In this document: piece by piece, positions 6,117 through 7,491 of the stretch
How positions within the stretch are numbered: the stretch's first letter is position 1
Layout: the number at the start of each line of letters is the position of its first letter
Assembly (NCBI GenBank): GCA_964644465.1
Contig: CAZXVU010000105.1
Span: forward strand, 1-7,491
Length of the DNA stretch: 7,491 bases
DNA from: CAZXVU01 sp964644465
Lineage (GTDB): Bacteria > Chlamydiota > Chlamydiia > Chlamydiales > SM23-39
Direction: 5' to 3'
Translations under genes and position numbers: made by a program
Notes under the pieces: generated by a model
The model's database searches: none
Told to the model about the DNA's origin: nothing
What the model saw: only the letters and a program-made list of their open reading frames with translations

Positions 6117-6602
6117 TTAGCCCTCTGTAATGGTTACCCTCGATGACCTATTACAACAACTCACAAAACATTTAAAAGGAAGTACAATTGTGTTGATCAG
6201 GTACCCTTCCGGCTCGCCTAACTTTGTACAACGGATTGAATCGTAAAAAGCACTCCCAATAGATGAACAAGCAGCCCGTCCTCCGTTTCCAATATTGGAA
6301 TACCCATTATATGCAGCTCTGATCACAGTACTTGCTAAAGCGATAGCAACAGAAGCTGCTATCGTGATAGCGCCAACTTCTGTGGCTGTTATCAAACCTT
6401 CATATGTTCCAGATGTCGTCTGATCATTTGAACTGTCGCTGTCACGTGCTTTGCATAATCCGATAATGGTCGGACAACAAACTACAAGAACCCAACCTAG
6501 AGTGGCAGTTGTAACAGTAATTGCACTAGGCCAATCTCTCCATTCACAGCTCTGTGAACTTTGATTCATTGCTGTATATGGAGCAGCGCTTGAAATACCC
6601 AT
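6117..6602 (-). CDS. hypothetical protein with two membrane segments, possible Inc-type protein
   Basis: I do not recognise this 161-residue protein by sequence. It has a polar N-terminus (1-25), two hydrophobic segments at about 27-50 and 70-96 separated by a hydrophilic Ser/Asp/Thr-rich loop of about 19 residues, and then a polar C-terminal region. It contains nine cysteines, including CC pairs at 42-43 and 149-150, which is unusually many. Two closely spaced long hydrophobic segments form the bilobed pattern typical of chlamydial Inc proteins, which type III secretion places in the inclusion membrane. In a Chlamydiae context that is a reasonable guess, not proof. GGAG lies about six bases before the ATG at 6602. 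No close terminator is evident after the stop. It stands alone between remnants, with nearly 400 bases to the next gene upstream. Confidence 0.65.
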   Translation of the reverse strand: MGISSAAPYTAMNQSSQSCEWRDWPSAITVTTATLGWVLVVCCPTIIGLCKARDSDSSNDQTTSGTYEGLITATEVGAITIAASVAIALASTVIRAAYNGYSNIGNGGRAACSSIGSAFYDSIRCTKLGEPEGYLINTIVLPFKCFVSCCNRSSRVTITEG

Positions 6603-6685
6603 AAAATCTCCAAAAATTCAAATGAATCGTATGTTAAAACTATAGGTGGTAAATCAATAGTAGAGGCACTCATAAAAACATCAAA

Positions 6686-6871
6686 TTACTTAAAAAAGCG
6701 GAGACTGTAAGCGAATTGGCAATATCGATCAAGAAACTTTTCTCTAAACAGCCGATTCACTTCCCGGATGTCTTGGAGGAGTTGCGATTTATTTTTATGA
6801 CTGAGATGGACAACGAGAGGAATTGCTTTCAGATGGCGGATATAAGAGGGCAATTTCACAATTGCTTCCAT
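6686..6871 (-). pseudogene. orphan 61-residue coding fragment, probably a gene remnant
   Basis: The stretch from ATG 6871 to the stop at 6686 encodes a sequence that looks protein-like: KLPSYIRHLKAIPLVVHLSH, then a charged helix with LLQDIREVNRLFREKFLDRY. The same frame continues upstream of the ATG (NVAEKTPE) to a TAG and, beyond it, reads FLVDQATLGDCRKK to another TAG. This suggests the end of an older, longer gene broken by stops. No Shine-Dalgarno site precedes the ATG. An overlapping plus-strand frame (TTG 6716 to 6997) is also open but has no start signal. I do not recognise a family. The rest of 6603-6983 shows no gene, RNA or terminator I can support. Confidence 0.35.
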
Positions 6872-6983
6872 TTCGGGAGTCTTCTCTGCAACATTCTATT
6901 TCTTCCTACAGTCTCCCAACGTAGCTTGATCCACAAGGAACTATATCTAAAAAAGGATTTCATTCGGGCTACGGATCAAAACG

Positions 6984-7490
6984 TCATGAAGAGCTAGGCC
7001 CAAACGATCCCCATCCTTGATAGCTTGATGAAGCAGCACTTCCAGGCTTCCTCTTCGGGTCGAGTTGTGGAAATCCGCTATAACCACCTGCCGGCTTAGA
7101 TGTAGAAGATGAAGCAGGAGCTAAAGACGATTGTGAAGAAGCAGGTTGAGAAGAAAAAGCGAATGACTCAGGAAATTGTTCTCTGGTTGCTGCTGCATAA
7201 CCATCTGCTCGGGCGCCGAAGGTTCCCACTACGTCTGAAGCTTTCGTTACTGGAGCCCCTCTTTTCTCTTCTGCTCCTACGGGATCACCCCATCTTGGGC
7301 CTACCGTTCCTCTCGATCCTACGGGAGCGGGTGCTGGTCCGGCAGAATCACTTCTCGATGACGCTGGATCATTCCATCTTGGGCCAACAGAAGATGTTAG
7401 TGCTCCTGCAGATCCATCCCCTTTCGCGCTGGGAGCAGGAGCTACCGCAACCGTTTTTGCGGCTAAGGAAGAAGGGGTGAAAGTTAGACT
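6984..7490 (-). CDS. C-terminal part of a low-complexity Ser/Pro/Ala/Gly-rich protein
   Basis: One minus-strand frame is open from the window edge to TGA at 6984-6986, giving 168 residues with no stop. The start lies beyond the window; the GTG at 7229 is internal. Composition is strongly biased to Ala, Ser, Pro and Gly, with few long hydrophobic runs, so the region is probably disordered. Two copies of GPRW[N/G]DP sit 28 residues apart, each preceded by a Val. Near the end the sequence becomes GYSGFPQLDPKRKPG and SYQGWGSFGPSSS, with spaced aromatic residues. Such tails occur in secreted effectors and surface proteins of intracellular bacteria, but no function can be named. The plus-strand frame over 7109-7480 is Leu/Arg-rich and looks like its antisense shadow. 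Open frame and repeats support a real gene; the product is unknown. Confidence 0.65.
   Translation of the reverse strand, partial: SLTFTPSSLAAKTVAVAPAPSAKGDGSAGALTSSVGPRWNDPASSRSDSAGPAPAPVGSRGTVGPRWGDPVGAEEKRGAPVTKASDVVGTFGARADGYAAATREQFPESFAFSSQPASSQSSLAPASSSTSKPAGGYSGFPQLDPKRKPGSAASSSYQGWGSFGPSSS
7282..7303 (-). repeat. repeat copy encoding GPRWGDP
   Basis: This copy matches the unit at 7366-7387 at about 18 of 22 bases, offset by exactly 84 bases (28 codons) and in the same frame. It encodes VGPRWGDP in the low-complexity protein. Confidence 0.75.
7366..7387 (-). repeat. repeat copy encoding GPRWNDP
   Basis: Partner of the unit at 7282-7303, 84 bases away and in frame, encoding VGPRWNDP. 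The sequence between copies (Ser/Arg then Gly-Pro-Ala-Pro) is not clearly repeated. More copies may lie beyond the window edge. Confidence 0.75.
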
Positions 7491-7491
7491 A

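Noticed and set aside
6716..6997. Plus-strand 93-codon frame starting with TTG
   Set aside because: No ribosome binding site, TTG start, mixed composition, and it overlaps both the minus-strand fragment and the end of the repeat protein.
7109..7480. Plus-strand open frame of 123 codons, Leu/Arg-rich
   Set aside because: It is the antisense of a longer minus-strand frame that holds in-frame amino-acid repeats. It has no Shine-Dalgarno site, and its composition is what the complement of Ser/Pro/Ala codons gives.

Overview
The window most likely comes from a Chlamydiae genome, probably an environmental 'Parachlamydia-like' lineage rather than Chlamydia itself. Three things suggest this: a short lipoate ligase lies close downstream of mnmG (as I recall, gidA and lplA are neighbours in Chlamydia trachomatis); there is a very small, basic bS22/mS38-type ribosomal protein; and one small protein with two membrane segments looks like an Inc (inclusion membrane) protein. 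The assignment is inferred from gene content and was not tested by a search.

Layout. (1) 1-580: one plus-strand gene for a small membrane protein, closed by a strong intrinsic terminator. (2) 576-5733: a block read leftward on the minus strand. In order of transcription it holds a 29-residue ribosomal protein with its own terminator; mnmG (tRNA wobble uridine modification); a receiver-plus-GGDEF-like protein with both active sites degenerate; a small exported protein; lplA, which seems to lack an ATG start; and a cyclic-nucleotide-binding domain fused to a CPBP/CAAX-type membrane protease domain. Spacing from mnmG to the end is tight (9-nt gap, 4-nt overlap, about 11-nt overlap, 24-nt gap), so one transcript is likely. 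(3) 5750-6983: a gene-poor stretch with a decayed IS91-like transposase fragment, the Inc-like gene, and an orphan coding fragment. (4) 6984-7490: the C-terminal part of a Ser/Pro/Ala/Gly-rich protein on the minus strand, with a repeated GPRW-DP motif, running off the window.

How the genes work together. mnmG and lplA are housekeeping enzymes. Between and after them sit two signalling-type proteins, each with a nucleotide-second-messenger fold. One (GGDEF-like) has lost its catalytic residues. The other keeps a plausible cyclic-nucleotide pocket but carries altered protease motifs. No complete mobile element, CRISPR array, tRNA or rRNA was seen. The most useful points are the missed ribosomal protein gene, the lplA start, the two degenerate signalling proteins, the mnmG leader buried in a terminator, and the IS91 remnant.
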